From Methanofervidicoccus abyssi (GTDB lineage Archaea > AGJL01 > Methanococci > Methanococcales > Methanococcaceae): DNA of 64,000 bases. Position numbers and translations under genes: made by a program. The stretch is taken from contig NZ_BFAX01000004.1 in the NCBI RefSeq assembly GCF_004310395.1, positions 1 through 64,000 of the forward strand. Reading direction: 5' to 3'. Below the pieces are notes generated by a model. That model saw only the letters and a program-made list of their open reading frames with translations, was not told the DNA's origin and searched no databases. Shown one piece after another: positions 56,301-64,000 of this stretch (its first letter is position 1; every line of letters begins with the position of its first letter).

Positions 56301-56999
56301 AAATGTCTCCAAGGTACCAAGTGCTCCTAAGTCATTTTTTAAATGGGAAGAAAATACCCCTATAGGAATACCACCTTTTCTCTCGATGATATCTATAAGA
56401 TAATCCACATAGTCGATATTATTTGCAATAAACCAGTTTCTATAGAATAGTATTCCAATAGTGGGTTTCTCTTTTAACTCCTCCTCAGATATTCCTAAAA
56501 ATGATAGATATTTTTTCAGATCTTCAAAGTATTTACCTCTGTAGTATATCCCCTGCCAAGGTGTAGGTTTTGGCTCATCGTATTTTATAGAACTATTTCC
56601 AAAGGTACTTGCCAGATATAGGAGTAAATTTTTATAGTTTTCAACACCTTCGTAACTTAGATACTTCATCACTTTTTCCCTAACTTCTTCATCTACAGTG
56701 ATGGCATCCAAGAGATCAGGATGTACCTCATTTACTGTAGGTAGAGGTATGAATGGAATGTTATACTTTTGAGTAACTTTTTTCAATTTGTCAAAACCCT
56801 TAAAGGTATCTTTTCCTCCCATAAGTTTTGTAAATACTACGTTGGATTTTTTAACAAATTCCAAGAACTCCTTAAATTCCTCTTCACTGTAATTGCTGTT
56901 TAATATTCTAAATTCCAAGTAATCTTTAACCTTTTCATAAGCTTCTTCAAAAATCAAGTCATCACTATCTATCGTAGATACAAAGGCTATCCTTATCAT
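53319..56999 (-). CDS. CobN/BchH-type metal chelatase large subunit
   Basis: 1226 residues, the usual length of CobN. Conserved blocks include IIHMGKHGSLEWLPGK (metal/porphyrin site), NNPGEGTQAKRRSYATIISH, YVPPRVAGAPTKDINCLPTGRNFYS, VIWGSPTMRTRGDDIGEVLY and DVTLRVSGLFRDTFPQ. CobN-like proteins insert Co, Mg or Ni into tetrapyrroles with ATP, usually with CobS/CobT or ChlI/D-like partners, none of which is seen in this window. The metal here cannot be read from sequence. It stands 253 bases behind a dockerin-bearing binding protein on the same strand. The frame is intact throughout. Confidence 0.9.
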   Translation of the reverse strand: MIRIAFVSTIDSDDLIFEEAYEKVKDYLEFRILNSNYSEEEFKEFLEFVKKSNVVFTKLMGGKDTFKGFDKLKKVTQKYNIPFIPLPTVNEVHPDLLDAITVDEEVREKVMKYLSYEGVENYKNLLLYLASTFGNSSIKYDEPKPTPWQGIYYRGKYFEDLKKYLSFLGISEEELKEKPTIGILFYRNWFIANNIDYVDYLIDIIERKGGIPIGVFSSHLKNDLGALGTLETFKRFFYINGKSVIDVLINTTMFTLSMGIRDDYLEEEPQFLKELNTPILQGIISTGYIEEWEGSKRGLNPIDLVIGMAMPEFDGAIIHFPIGGKKKIKEGRVGVPIVKYKPIRDRCEKIVDLALKYADLKLKNNRNKKIAIIFHNYPPRNDKIASAFGLDSPESVVNIMKELKKRGFLVEKLYKNGNELIENMLNYVTNDKRFLTEEKIKKSVGSVDREAYEKWFNSLSEKVRKELIEHWGSIPGDVMNFNGELIIPGIINGNIFISLQPPRGFGEDPSKIYHCPDLPPSHYYIAFYKWIRDVFKADAIIHMGKHGSLEWLPGKCVGLSKDCYPDINMELPNIYPYIVNNPGEGTQAKRRSYATIISHLIPPMTISDLYGELSELEGCIEEYYEVESKEKREFLRKRILEKIKELKLDEDLLDGRVIEKVDIEFEELLDKIHDYLEEIKYRQINEGLHIMGVPLEEEKLINMIFMIVKYQFDYLKMISEVLNYNWEELNEHPGKYQKLIDEVYKYGISLLQEYSRYNFQEECIDRLKTFPINNNLRNVLKIVSKIYRKLMSVEEEIKHTVDALEGCYVPPRVAGAPTKDINCLPTGRNFYSCNPQEIPTKSAYEMGKRLAEDLIRKYLEEEGKYPEYLGIVIWGSPTMRTRGDDIGEVLYLLGVKPVWNKMGRVTGIEVIPLEELKRPRIDVTLRVSGLFRDTFPQVIELIDEAIRKVANLPEPEEMNFVKKHYREEVEEKIKKGIDEKIAREISLYRIFSDKPGTYGAGVANLIDEKNWKSIEDLAKVYVQWGGYAYGKGVYGVDAREEFINRLSKIELTVKNEDSQEWDIFEGDDFNSYHGGLIAAVTYYSGRQPKSYVGDTSNRGRIKTKHLKEEGKLIFRSKIMNPKWIKGMKRHGYKGAADFSKYIDNIFAWDCTSNIIDDWMYEEIANRYVFDKDMEEFFRKNNPYALMNIIERLLEAIERDKWKACKEMKENLRRKYLEIEGMVEEKL

Positions 57000-57442
57000 A
57001 GCTACATCCCATATTGTTCTTATAATATTTAATATATTTAATAATAATATTTAATAATCAAATATTTTTAGTATAATAACTTGTTTATTTTGTCATAATT
57101 CCCATCAAACCCATTATACAATGATAAAGAATAAGAAAGACTAAGTACTCTAGATAGCCTTACTTCCCATCAAAGCAGTAACTAAAAACTAATAAGAGAT
57201 AATAATTATAACAAAAAAATAAAGGAATAAGATATAGTAATAAAAATTTTTGATATAACTATAAATATTGTTCCTTCGATATTACGACAGAATTTCTCCT
57301 TACCACCTTAGTGTTCAGAAAAATATTTTTGGAGAGATATTGTTATAACAATTATTTTATTAATCTTACATAAATAAGAACGTAGAACTTAATATTATAT
57401 CATTAATATCTTAATCTTTATTTAACAAGAATAATAACAATA
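57000..57442. other. Intergenic between cobN and mmp10
   Basis: AT-rich. The motif CCCATCAAA occurs at 57107-57115 and 57169-57177; a third copy lies at 53185-53193 beyond the cobN stop. GTGTTCAG occurs at 57311-57318. No ORF or RNA gene recognised. It must hold the cobN promoter (near 57010-57060). Confidence 0.4.
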
Positions 57443-58744
57443 CTATCTTTTCCCAAAAAAGTTTATTTTTTCGATCAGTTCAGTGAAAGCTCTTTTCTCA
57501 AATTCCAAAACTTCTTCCTCTGTTAAGGTACCACTTACCTCTCCATCTAAGGTTAGTTTATCTACACCTCTAATTATCATCCTATCTCTTCCATCTCTGT
57601 TAAGTATTTTCTCTGCAACTCTGTCATGAACAAGGGCTAGAGGTGGAAGAAATACTGTATCCTTCAACTTTTTAAGATCAACTGTTTTTAAGTCCTCTGC
57701 TGTAATAAGATCTGAGATGTCTTTATTTACTTTGACAACATTGACTGGTGTATCTTGGAATATCTCCCTTAGGAAATCGTAGGCTATCTTTCCAGTGACT
57801 ATAGTGGCTTCAGCCTCTATCTTATTCCTCAATCTTTCAAGTATATCCTTGTGGTAGGTTATTGCAAAAGGTGCCTTTGTTAAAGGATCGTAGAGAGGTG
57901 TTCCAGTGATCCTGATCTTATCTCCAAAGCTTTCATGAACCTCTTTTACAATGTTTTTAAACTCTTCTACGGAATGAGGAGTTATACCTTCTATAATTGG
58001 AGCGTTTTTTAGTATAAGACCTTGTTCAGTGGTGTTGGCAAACCTCATCAATATAACCCCTTTTGCTCCCCAATCTACCAAATCTGAGAGTGTCCTGTTT
58101 AAAACTTCTCCGTCGTTAACTCCTGGGATAACTATTACTGCACAGTGTACCTCACAGTTTTCACAGAAGTACTCCAGACATTTTAGAGATATCCTGGCGT
58201 TTCTGTCGTTTAACCATTCTCTTCTCATATCTGGATCTGTGGAGAATACAGAGAATGTAACCTCATCTACTCCAGCATCTACAAGAGCTTTTGCAGTATC
58301 TAAATCTTTAAAACCTTTTCCAGAAGTATATCCTAAGTGTATCTTTAAACCTATATTTCCTATATACTCACAGAGGGGTATGAGATCTGGGTAGAAACTT
58401 ACGTCTCCTCCACCGGTTATATTCACCTTCTTATACTGCTGAAAGAAGAGGGCACTTTGAACCTGCTGTACAACCAGTGGTAATGGGAGAAAATCTCCGT
58501 TAATTTCCCTTACAGAGTATGTACAGTAGTCACAACCTACTTGATATGTACAGTTCTTACATCCAAAAGGTGTAATATTGTTGCTGTCTAATTTCCTAAA
58601 GTAGCAGAATCTGCAGAAACCTCCACAGTTTTTACCAGGTTCTCCCTTTAAATCTACTAAAAGTTGAGATTTATCTCTCAGTATATCTTCTTTTTCCTTA
58701 TTTGTATCCCATATACTCTGAAATTTAGTGAAATCAAAGTTCAT
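57443..58744 (-). CDS. mmp10: McrA arginine C-methyltransferase (radical SAM, methanogenesis marker 10)
   Basis: 433 residues. The radical-SAM motif [10 protein letters not shown] (CxxxCxxC) lies near residue 40, followed by a Cys-rich stretch [17 protein letters not shown] typical of this enzyme; [15 protein letters not shown] and [12 protein letters not shown] belong to the barrel, and the C-terminal part ([16 protein letters not shown]) is conserved. Mmp10 installs 5-methylarginine in McrA with radical SAM and cobalamin chemistry. It is divergent from mcrBDCGA with 296 bases between starts. The RBS is weak (ATGATATC). Confidence 0.92.
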   Translation of the reverse strand: MNFDFTKFQSIWDTNKEKEDILRDKSQLLVDLKGEPGKNCGGFCRFCYFRKLDSNNITPFGCKNCTYQVGCDYCTYSVREINGDFLPLPLVVQQVQSALFFQQYKKVNITGGGDVSFYPDLIPLCEYIGNIGLKIHLGYTSGKGFKDLDTAKALVDAGVDEVTFSVFSTDPDMRREWLNDRNARISLKCLEYFCENCEVHCAVIVIPGVNDGEVLNRTLSDLVDWGAKGVILMRFANTTEQGLILKNAPIIEGITPHSVEEFKNIVKEVHESFGDKIRITGTPLYDPLTKAPFAITYHKDILERLRNKIEAEATIVTGKIAYDFLREIFQDTPVNVVKVNKDISDLITAEDLKTVDLKKLKDTVFLPPLALVHDRVAEKILNRDGRDRMIIRGVDKLTLDGEVSGTLTEEEVLEFEKRAFTELIEKINFFGKR

Positions 58745-58935
58745 GATATCATTTTAGTATCTTATAATTATTATTAAACATTTAATATGCTACAATAATA
58801 TTATATTAATATTATAATTAATACATTAATACTTAATACTGTCCTGTATAGCAAATAAAATATGAAGTAACATATAGAAGTCAGTAAAGTAAATATTCTA
58901 TTTAAATATATTGATATAAATTCTGTTAAGGTTTT

Positions 58936-58951
58936 AAAAAGATATATATAG
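58936..58951 (+). promoter_or_regulatory. Candidate TATA box of the mcr operon
   Basis: AAAAAGATATATATAG is the strongest TATA-like box upstream of mcrB. Initiation about 25 bases downstream would give a leader of about 65 bases before ATG 59041. Long mcr leaders are known in methanogens. The box is chosen by pattern only; other AT-rich stretches exist nearby. Confidence 0.5.
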
Positions 58952-59040
58952 TTTTCGATTTGATCTTAATAGAAAATTTATAATATATTATCTACTTATA
59001 AAAATGATAAGAATTATCAAAAAAGTAAAGAGTGATTACC

Positions 59041-60375
59041 ATGAAGAAGTACAACGACACAATATGTCTATACGATGCAAAAGGAAATCTTGTTGAGGAA
59101 AATGTACCATTAGAAGCCATTAGTCCACTGTACAACCCTGTTATAAAAAAGTTGGTAAAAGATATTAAGAGAACTGTGGCAGTTAATTTGGCAGGGATTG
59201 AAAACAGTCTAAGAACAGGTGCCGTTGGAGGAAAGGGTTGTAAAATACCTGGAAGAACCTTAGATCTACCAATTGTAGAAAATGCTGAAACTATTTTAGA
59301 AGAAGTCGAAAAGATTCTAAGAGTATCTCCTGATGACGATACTTCTATTAAAGCTATTAACGGTGGTAAGCAGGCAGTTGTCCAATTACCATCTAGGAGG
59401 TTGGAAATAGCAGCAGAGTATTCTGCATCTATACTAAATACAGCAATGGCTTTGAAGGAGGCCATAATTAAAACCTTCAACGTAGATATGTTTGATGCAC
59501 CTTTAGTCCATGCTGCAATACTGGGGAGATATCCTCAGTCAATGGATTACTTAGGGAGTAATATAGCATCCCTGTTAGGAGCCCCTTCAAATATGGAAGG
59601 TCCAGGTTATGCATTGAGAAACATTATGGTAAACCACTACGTGGCAACAACCAGGAAGAATGTAATGAATGCAGTTGCATTAGCATCCATTATAGAACAG
59701 ACTGCAATGTTTGAGATGGGAGACGCTATAGGATCCTTTGAGAGACTACACCTCTTAGGTCTTGCGTATCAGGGGCTAAACAGTGACAACTTAGTTATCG
59801 ACTTAGTCAGGGCAAATAGAAAAGGTACAGTAGGTACAGTTATAGCTTCTGTGATTGAAAGAGCCTTAGAGGATAAAATAATAACTGAAGATAAAACCTT
59901 AGAATCTGGATATATATTATATAGACCATTGGATATTGCTAAATGGAATGCCTATGCTGCAGCAGGACTGGTTGCAGCCGTTATTGTAAACTGTGGTGCT
60001 GCAAGGGCTGCTCAGAATGTTTCATCAACTATACTCTACTACAACGATATATTGGAGTACGAGACAGGTCTCCCAGGTGTTGATTTCGGTAGAACAGAAG
60101 GTACTGCAGTAGGATTCAGTTTCTTCTCCCACTCTATCTACGGTGGAGGGGGTCCAGGTATATTCTCTGGAAACCACATAGTTACAAGACACAGTAAGGG
60201 GTTTGCTATCCCACCAGTATGTGCTGCTATGTGTGTAGATGCAGGTACCCAGATGTTCTCCCCAGAGAGAACTTCAGCACTTGTTGGGACTGTATACGGT
60301 GCTATAGATGAGTTTAGAGAACCTATGAAGTATGTAATTGAAGGTGCTGTTGAGATAAAAGATATGTTCCAATAA
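59041..60375 (+). CDS. mcrB: Methyl-coenzyme M reductase I subunit beta
   Basis: 444 residues. [50 protein letters not shown] and a C-terminal [20 protein letters not shown] with [15 protein letters not shown]-like end are typical of McrB, which forms part of the F430 channel in the (alpha beta gamma)2 complex. ATG 59041 follows GAGTGAT; an upstream in-frame GTG at 59032 overlaps that site. It is the first gene of mcrBDCGA. MCR catalyses the last step of methanogenesis in the cytoplasm. Confidence 0.97.
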   Translation: MKKYNDTICLYDAKGNLVEENVPLEAISPLYNPVIKKLVKDIKRTVAVNLAGIENSLRTGAVGGKGCKIPGRTLDLPIVENAETILEEVEKILRVSPDDDTSIKAINGGKQAVVQLPSRRLEIAAEYSASILNTAMALKEAIIKTFNVDMFDAPLVHAAILGRYPQSMDYLGSNIASLLGAPSNMEGPGYALRNIMVNHYVATTRKNVMNAVALASIIEQTAMFEMGDAIGSFERLHLLGLAYQGLNSDNLVIDLVRANRKGTVGTVIASVIERALEDKIITEDKTLESGYILYRPLDIAKWNAYAAAGLVAAVIVNCGAARAAQNVSSTILYYNDILEYETGLPGVDFGRTEGTAVGFSFFSHSIYGGGGPGIFSGNHIVTRHSKGFAIPPVCAAMCVDAGTQMFSPERTSALVGTVYGAIDEFREPMKYVIEGAVEIKDMFQ

Positions 60376-60403
60376 ATTAATAGTTATGAGTGAGGTAATA
60401 GTT

Positions 60404-60901
60404 ATGATAGAAGTTGAAGTATTTCCCCACAGATACTTAAAGGCAGAAACCACTGAAAAATTTCTTAACGAGATATACTCCCTAGATACTGTAGAGAGGG
60501 TTATTATCCATGGACAGTCTCTACCAAAAATTGTATATTACGGTCCTGCAAGAGGTACTCCAGTGAATCACTCTGAGAGAAAGATAATCAACGTACATGG
60601 AGTTCCTGTAGAACTTACAGTGATGGCAGGTAGATTCTGGATAACCTTAAAAGACGACAGTGAGATAGATAAGATCGAAGAGATCTGTAAGACTCTCTTT
60701 CCCTTTGGATATAACATAAGGATAGGTAAATTTACTAGAGATAAAGTAACAGTGACAGACTATATAAAGTATGGGGAGAAAGTAGTAAACATGATGGACA
60801 GATCTCTTATTGGATTGACAGATCCTAGGAGTAGATTTGACAGTGCAGTGAAGATAATACCTAAGGAGAAAGGTGAGGAAGTAACTTCCAAAGAACAGTA
60901 A
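60404..60901 (+). CDS. mcrD: MCR operon protein D
   Basis: About 165 residues from the ATG at 60404, which follows GAGGTAAT; an earlier in-frame ATG at 60386 (11 bases after the mcrB stop) lacks a ribosome-binding site. [36 protein letters not shown] and [12 protein letters not shown] match McrD, a small non-structural protein that helps assemble MCR (it binds and is thought to deliver F430/apo-MCR). It is followed by mcrC after 11 bases. Confidence 0.92.
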   Translation: MIEVEVFPHRYLKAETTEKFLNEIYSLDTVERVIIHGQSLPKIVYYGPARGTPVNHSERKIINVHGVPVELTVMAGRFWITLKDDSEIDKIEEICKTLFPFGYNIRIGKFTRDKVTVTDYIKYGEKVVNMMDRSLIGLTDPRSRFDSAVKIIPKEKGEEVTSKEQ

Positions 60902-60912
60902 GATGTGATCCT

Positions 60913-61512
60913 ATGCCTGTGGGGAGGAGAGAACAGATAATAGACTGTAGGGCAGTGATGGGATTGGGAGAAGGAGGAGGTTTGGCCCAGAGAGGTACCT
61001 TTGCAGAAGCTCTGAGGAACGACGTAGTAGTTGTGGCAATGTCTCCTGGAAGACGACATATTACAAAGCCTGTCTGTGAGATAACCTACGGGATAAGGGA
61101 GGCAGGTATTCAAACCAGTGTCCTAGTTCTAAATGCAGGCAGTGGTATACCTCATGACGCTCCTCATGGTAGTTTAGGATCTACATTTGGTATAAAACCA
61201 GAAGAAGCAGAACAGGTTAATAGACATAAACTCTGTATAATACATTTTGGAAATGTCAAAAGTCATATCGTATATAAAGCTAGGTTGTTCTTAAGATACG
61301 TAGAGATACCGACAATAGTAGTCTGCCAGACTCCTGTAGATATGGAAGATTTTGCAAAGGTAGGGGTAAAAACAAGAGATGTTATACCCCTTGAACCTGT
61401 AACTAAAGGTACTATAGTAGATATAGTATCTGGTGTTGTGAGGGGGGAATCTCCCCCTCAATCAAAGATTGATGAAATTATCAAAAGAATTAAAGATAAT
61501 CTAAAAAAATAA
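60913..61512 (+). CDS. mcrC: MCR operon protein C
   Basis: 199 residues. The start [20 protein letters not shown] and [14 protein letters not shown] are hallmarks of McrC, which is also part of the MCR activation complex with AtwA (component A3a). Its presence separates this operon from the mrt isoenzyme operon, which lacks C. ATG 60913 follows GATGTGATCCT. The next gene mcrG begins 11 bases after the stop. Confidence 0.95.
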   Translation: MPVGRREQIIDCRAVMGLGEGGGLAQRGTFAEALRNDVVVVAMSPGRRHITKPVCEITYGIREAGIQTSVLVLNAGSGIPHDAPHGSLGSTFGIKPEEAEQVNRHKLCIIHFGNVKSHIVYKARLFLRYVEIPTIVVCQTPVDMEDFAKVGVKTRDVIPLEPVTKGTIVDIVSGVVRGESPPQSKIDEIIKRIKDNLKK

Positions 61513-61523
61513 GGGGTGATTTT

Positions 61524-62306
61524 ATGGCATATACACCTCAATTCTATCCAGGTAAAACAAGAATTGCTGAGAATAGAAGAAAACACATGAACCCAGATGT
61601 TCAGTTGGAAAAGTTGAGAGAGATTCCAGATGACGACGTTGTGAAGATCATGGGACATAGACAACCTGGAGAGGATTACAAAACTGTCCATCCACCATTG
61701 GAGGAGATGGACCTTCCTGAGGATTACGTCAGGGATCTCGTTGAACCTATAAGTGGAGCCAAAGAGGGACATAGAATAAGATATATCCAATTTACAGATT
61801 CCATGTATAATGCTCCAGCACAGCCCTACGATAGGGCAAGAACCTACATGTGGAGATTTAGAGGAGTAGACACAGGTACACTCTCAGGAAGACAAGTTAT
61901 AGAGATGAGAGAGAGTAACTTAGAGGAGATTGCAAAGAACTTCTGTATAGATACAGCATTCTTCGATCCAGCAGTCTGTGGTATAAGAGGGGCTACAGTG
62001 CATGGACACTCCTTGAGACTCGATGAAAATGGACTGATGTTCGATGCATTACAGAGGTACGTATATGACGAAAAAACAGAGCATGTACTCTATGTAAAAG
62101 ACCAGGTTGGGAAGCCTTTGGATGAGCCTGTGGATGTTGGAGAACCTCTACCACCTGAGAAGTTAGCAGAGATAACTACTATCTACAGAAAGGACAACAT
62201 CCCAATGAGGGAAGATACAGAACTTATTTGTGTAGTTAAGAGAATTCATAGGGCAAGGACCTTGGGAGGATTTATGCCTACGGATGAAATATTTAAAGGA
62301 TTATAA
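61524..62306 (+). CDS. mcrG: Methyl-coenzyme M reductase I subunit gamma
   Basis: 260 residues. AYTPQFYPGKTRIAENRRKH, IMGHRQPGEDYKTVHPPLEE and DEPVDVGEPLPPEKLAEITT are McrG signatures; the C-terminus RIHRARTLGGFMP is conserved. The subunit closes the substrate channel of MCR. ATG 61524 follows GGGGTGATTTT. A 52-base spacer with a strong ribosome-binding site for mcrA follows. Confidence 0.97.
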   Translation: MAYTPQFYPGKTRIAENRRKHMNPDVQLEKLREIPDDDVVKIMGHRQPGEDYKTVHPPLEEMDLPEDYVRDLVEPISGAKEGHRIRYIQFTDSMYNAPAQPYDRARTYMWRFRGVDTGTLSGRQVIEMRESNLEEIAKNFCIDTAFFDPAVCGIRGATVHGHSLRLDENGLMFDALQRYVYDEKTEHVLYVKDQVGKPLDEPVDVGEPLPPEKLAEITTIYRKDNIPMREDTELICVVKRIHRARTLGGFMPTDEIFKGL

Positions 62307-62361
62307 TTAATTGTATTAGTTATTTTTAAAATAATTTCAAAAATTTTTTGAGGTGAGGATG

Positions 62362-64000
62362 ATGGATACAGAAAAAAGGTTGTTCTTAAAGGCATTAAAG
62401 GAGAAATTTGAGGAAGATCCAAAAGAAAAGTATACTAAGTTCTATGTATATGGGGGATGGAGACAGTCAAAGAGAAAGAGAGAGTTTGTAGAGCATGCAA
62501 AGGAGTACTTAGAGAAAAGGGGAGGTCTTCCATTCTATAACCCAGATATCGGAGTTCCATTAGGTCAGAGAAAGTTGATGCCTTATAAACTCTCAGGTAC
62601 AGACTACATAGTAGAGGGAGACGACTTACACTTCATGAACAACGCTGCTATGCAGCAGATGTGGGATGATATAAGGAGGACTGTTATTGTAGGTATGGAC
62701 ACAGCACATGCAGTACTTGAGAAGAGATTGGGAGTAGAAGTAACTCCAGAGACTATAAACGAATACATGGAAGTAATCAATCACGCATTACCAGGAGGAG
62801 CAGTTGTCCAGGAGCACATGGTTGAGGTAGATCCTGCCTTAGTATGGGACTCCTACGCTAAGATATTCACTGGAGACGATGAATTGGCAGATGAGATCGA
62901 TAAGAAGTTCTTAATAGATATCAACAAGTTGTTCCCAGAAGAACAGGCAGAACAGTTGAAGGCCGCTATAGGTAAAAAAACTTACCAGGTATCTAGGGTA
63001 CCTACCTTAGTAGGTAGAGTATGTGATGGAGGTACAATAGCAAGATGGAGTGCAATGCAGATAGGAATGTCCTTCATTACCGCATACAAACTTTGTGCAG
63101 GGGAAGCTGCAATTGCAGACTTCTCCTACGCTGCAAAACATGCAGATGTTATCGTAATGGGTACAGCACTACCTGCAAGGAGAGCAAGAGGTCCAAATGA
63201 GCCAGGAGGAATACCCTTCGGTATATTGGCAGATATTATACAGACATCCAGAGTAAGTGAGGACCCAGTAGAACAGGCCTTAGAGGTAGTAGGAGCAGGG
63301 GCTATGCTCTATGATCAGATATGGCTTGGTTCCTACATGTCTGGAGGTGTTGGATTCACCCAGTACGCCACAGCATCCTATACAGATGATATATTAGATG
63401 ACTTCTCTTACTACGGATACGACTACGTAGAGAAGAAGTATGGAATAAACGGAGTAAAACCAAGCATGGATGTTATTGAAGATATTGCTGCAGAAGTTAC
63501 ACTCTACGCATTGGAACAGTACGATGAGTACCCTGCTCTCTTAGAAGATCACTTCGGAGGATCCCAGAGAGCAGCGGTTACAGCGGCAGCATCTGGTATC
63601 TCAGTAAGTATGGCAACTGGAAACTCAAACGCTGGAGTTAACGGGTGGTATCTAAGCCAAATATTACACAAGGAGTATCACAGTAGGTTAGGATTCTACG
63701 GATATGATCTACAGGATCAGTGTGGTGCTGCGAACTCCTTCTCCATTAGAAACGATGAATCCTCTCCATTAGAGTTAAGAGGTCCAAATTATCCAAACTA
63801 TGCAATGAACGTAGGGCACCAGGGAGAGTACGCAGGTATAGTCCAGGCAGCTCACTCCGCAAGAGGAGATGCCTTTGCACTGAATCCACTGATTAAAGTA
63901 GCCTTTGCAGATCCATTACTTATATTCGACTTTGCCCATCCAAGAAAAGAGTTTGCAAGAGGGGCACTTAGAGAGTTTGAGCCTGCAGGAGAGAGAGATC
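62362..64000 (+). CDS. mcrA: Methyl-coenzyme M reductase I subunit alpha (3' end outside window)
   Basis: 546 codons are visible; about six residues are missing. ATG 62362 is preferred over the ATG at 62359 because of spacing to GAGGTGA. The modification sites are recognisable: YAAKHADVI (N-methyl-His), [14 protein letters not shown] (5-methyl-Arg, target of Mmp10), [10 protein letters not shown] (methyl-Gln) and [16 protein letters not shown], with the thioglycine Gly447 (target of YcaO) and S-methyl-Cys454. The F430 axial Gln lies in [15 protein letters not shown]. Together with McrB and McrG it forms the active site that releases methane. The C-terminus reads [16 protein letters not shown] at the window edge. 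Confidence 0.97.
   Translation, partial: MDTEKRLFLKALKEKFEEDPKEKYTKFYVYGGWRQSKRKREFVEHAKEYLEKRGGLPFYNPDIGVPLGQRKLMPYKLSGTDYIVEGDDLHFMNNAAMQQMWDDIRRTVIVGMDTAHAVLEKRLGVEVTPETINEYMEVINHALPGGAVVQEHMVEVDPALVWDSYAKIFTGDDELADEIDKKFLIDINKLFPEEQAEQLKAAIGKKTYQVSRVPTLVGRVCDGGTIARWSAMQIGMSFITAYKLCAGEAAIADFSYAAKHADVIVMGTALPARRARGPNEPGGIPFGILADIIQTSRVSEDPVEQALEVVGAGAMLYDQIWLGSYMSGGVGFTQYATASYTDDILDDFSYYGYDYVEKKYGINGVKPSMDVIEDIAAEVTLYALEQYDEYPALLEDHFGGSQRAAVTAAASGISVSMATGNSNAGVNGWYLSQILHKEYHSRLGFYGYDLQDQCGAANSFSIRNDESSPLELRGPNYPNYAMNVGHQGEYAGIVQAAHSARGDAFALNPLIKVAFADPLLIFDFAHPRKEFARGALREFEPAGERD

Overview
The window is a piece of an AT-rich archaeal chromosome, and the gene content places it in the Methanococcales (methanogenic Euryarchaeota). 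It carries a complete mcrBDCG operon running into mcrA at the right edge, three MCR activation or modification genes (atwA, the McrA-type YcaO gene, mmp10), methanofuran synthesis (mfnB), tungstate uptake, Alba, the D-family DNA polymerase small subunit, aIF1A, RIO1 kinase, Taw3, AGOG glycosylase and a selenoprotein SelD with an archaeal-type SECIS element. The mcr operon contains mcrC, so it is the MCR I type rather than the mrt isoenzyme. I cannot fix the genus from sequence alone. A thermophile related to Methanocaldococcus, Methanotorris or Methanothermococcus is likely.

Layout. Bases 1-8000 form a surface-glycan locus on the minus strand (two glycosyltransferases, a flippase, an epimerase) that is decaying: asnB has four frameshifts, a TauE/SafE permease is in pieces, and fragments of at least two other genes remain. 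Bases 8270-11500 hold an envelope operon: a GbsR/MarR-type regulator, an RND/MMPL exporter and a secreted Ig-like protein, with an operator-like repeat upstream. Bases 11560-15300 carry an anion permease, UDP-glucose dehydrogenase and a GalE-type epimerase, followed by selD. Bases 16700-24100 are housekeeping (signal peptidase, aIF1A, RIO1, a circularly permuted GTPase, FmdE-like, AGOG, AtwA). Bases 24500-29700 encode three secreted proteins; two share a 436-base C-terminal cassette that is about 97% identical. Bases 30000-44200 mix a DUF505 protein, an rRNA methyltransferase, sulfur-carrier genes, Taw3, Alba, a hemC with an internal stop, a large secreted protein, DP1, YcaO with ferredoxin, and an Lrp regulator. 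Bases 44500-47000 are an oxygen-defence group (hemerythrin, rubrerythrin, F420H2 oxidase). Then come tupABC, a UPF0173 hydrolase, tRNA-Arg(GCG), mfnB, a dockerin-bearing binding protein beside cobN, and finally mmp10 and mcrBDCGA.

How the genes work together. MCR is the theme: structural genes, the Ni reactivation ATPase (AtwA), the thioglycine enzyme (YcaO) and the arginine methylase (Mmp10) all lie here. SelD supplies selenophosphate for selenoproteins and TupABC supplies tungsten for W-enzymes. HemC and CobN belong to tetrapyrrole metabolism.

Most notable observations: (1) three genes whose only plausible start, at the normal spacing from a good ribosome-binding site, is an isoleucine codon (AUU in the signal peptidase and rRNA methyltransferase genes, AUA in rio1); (2) a SECIS hairpin that begins inside the selD stop codon and fills the spacer before the galE-like gene; (3) hemC interrupted by a single in-frame UAA although its product should be needed for F430; (4) the near-identical anchor cassette shared by two secreted proteins and a duplicated promoter between them; (5) a dockerin fused to a metal/cobalamin-type binding protein. 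Coordinates of starts were re-chosen from ribosome-binding sites where noted. No database search was run.
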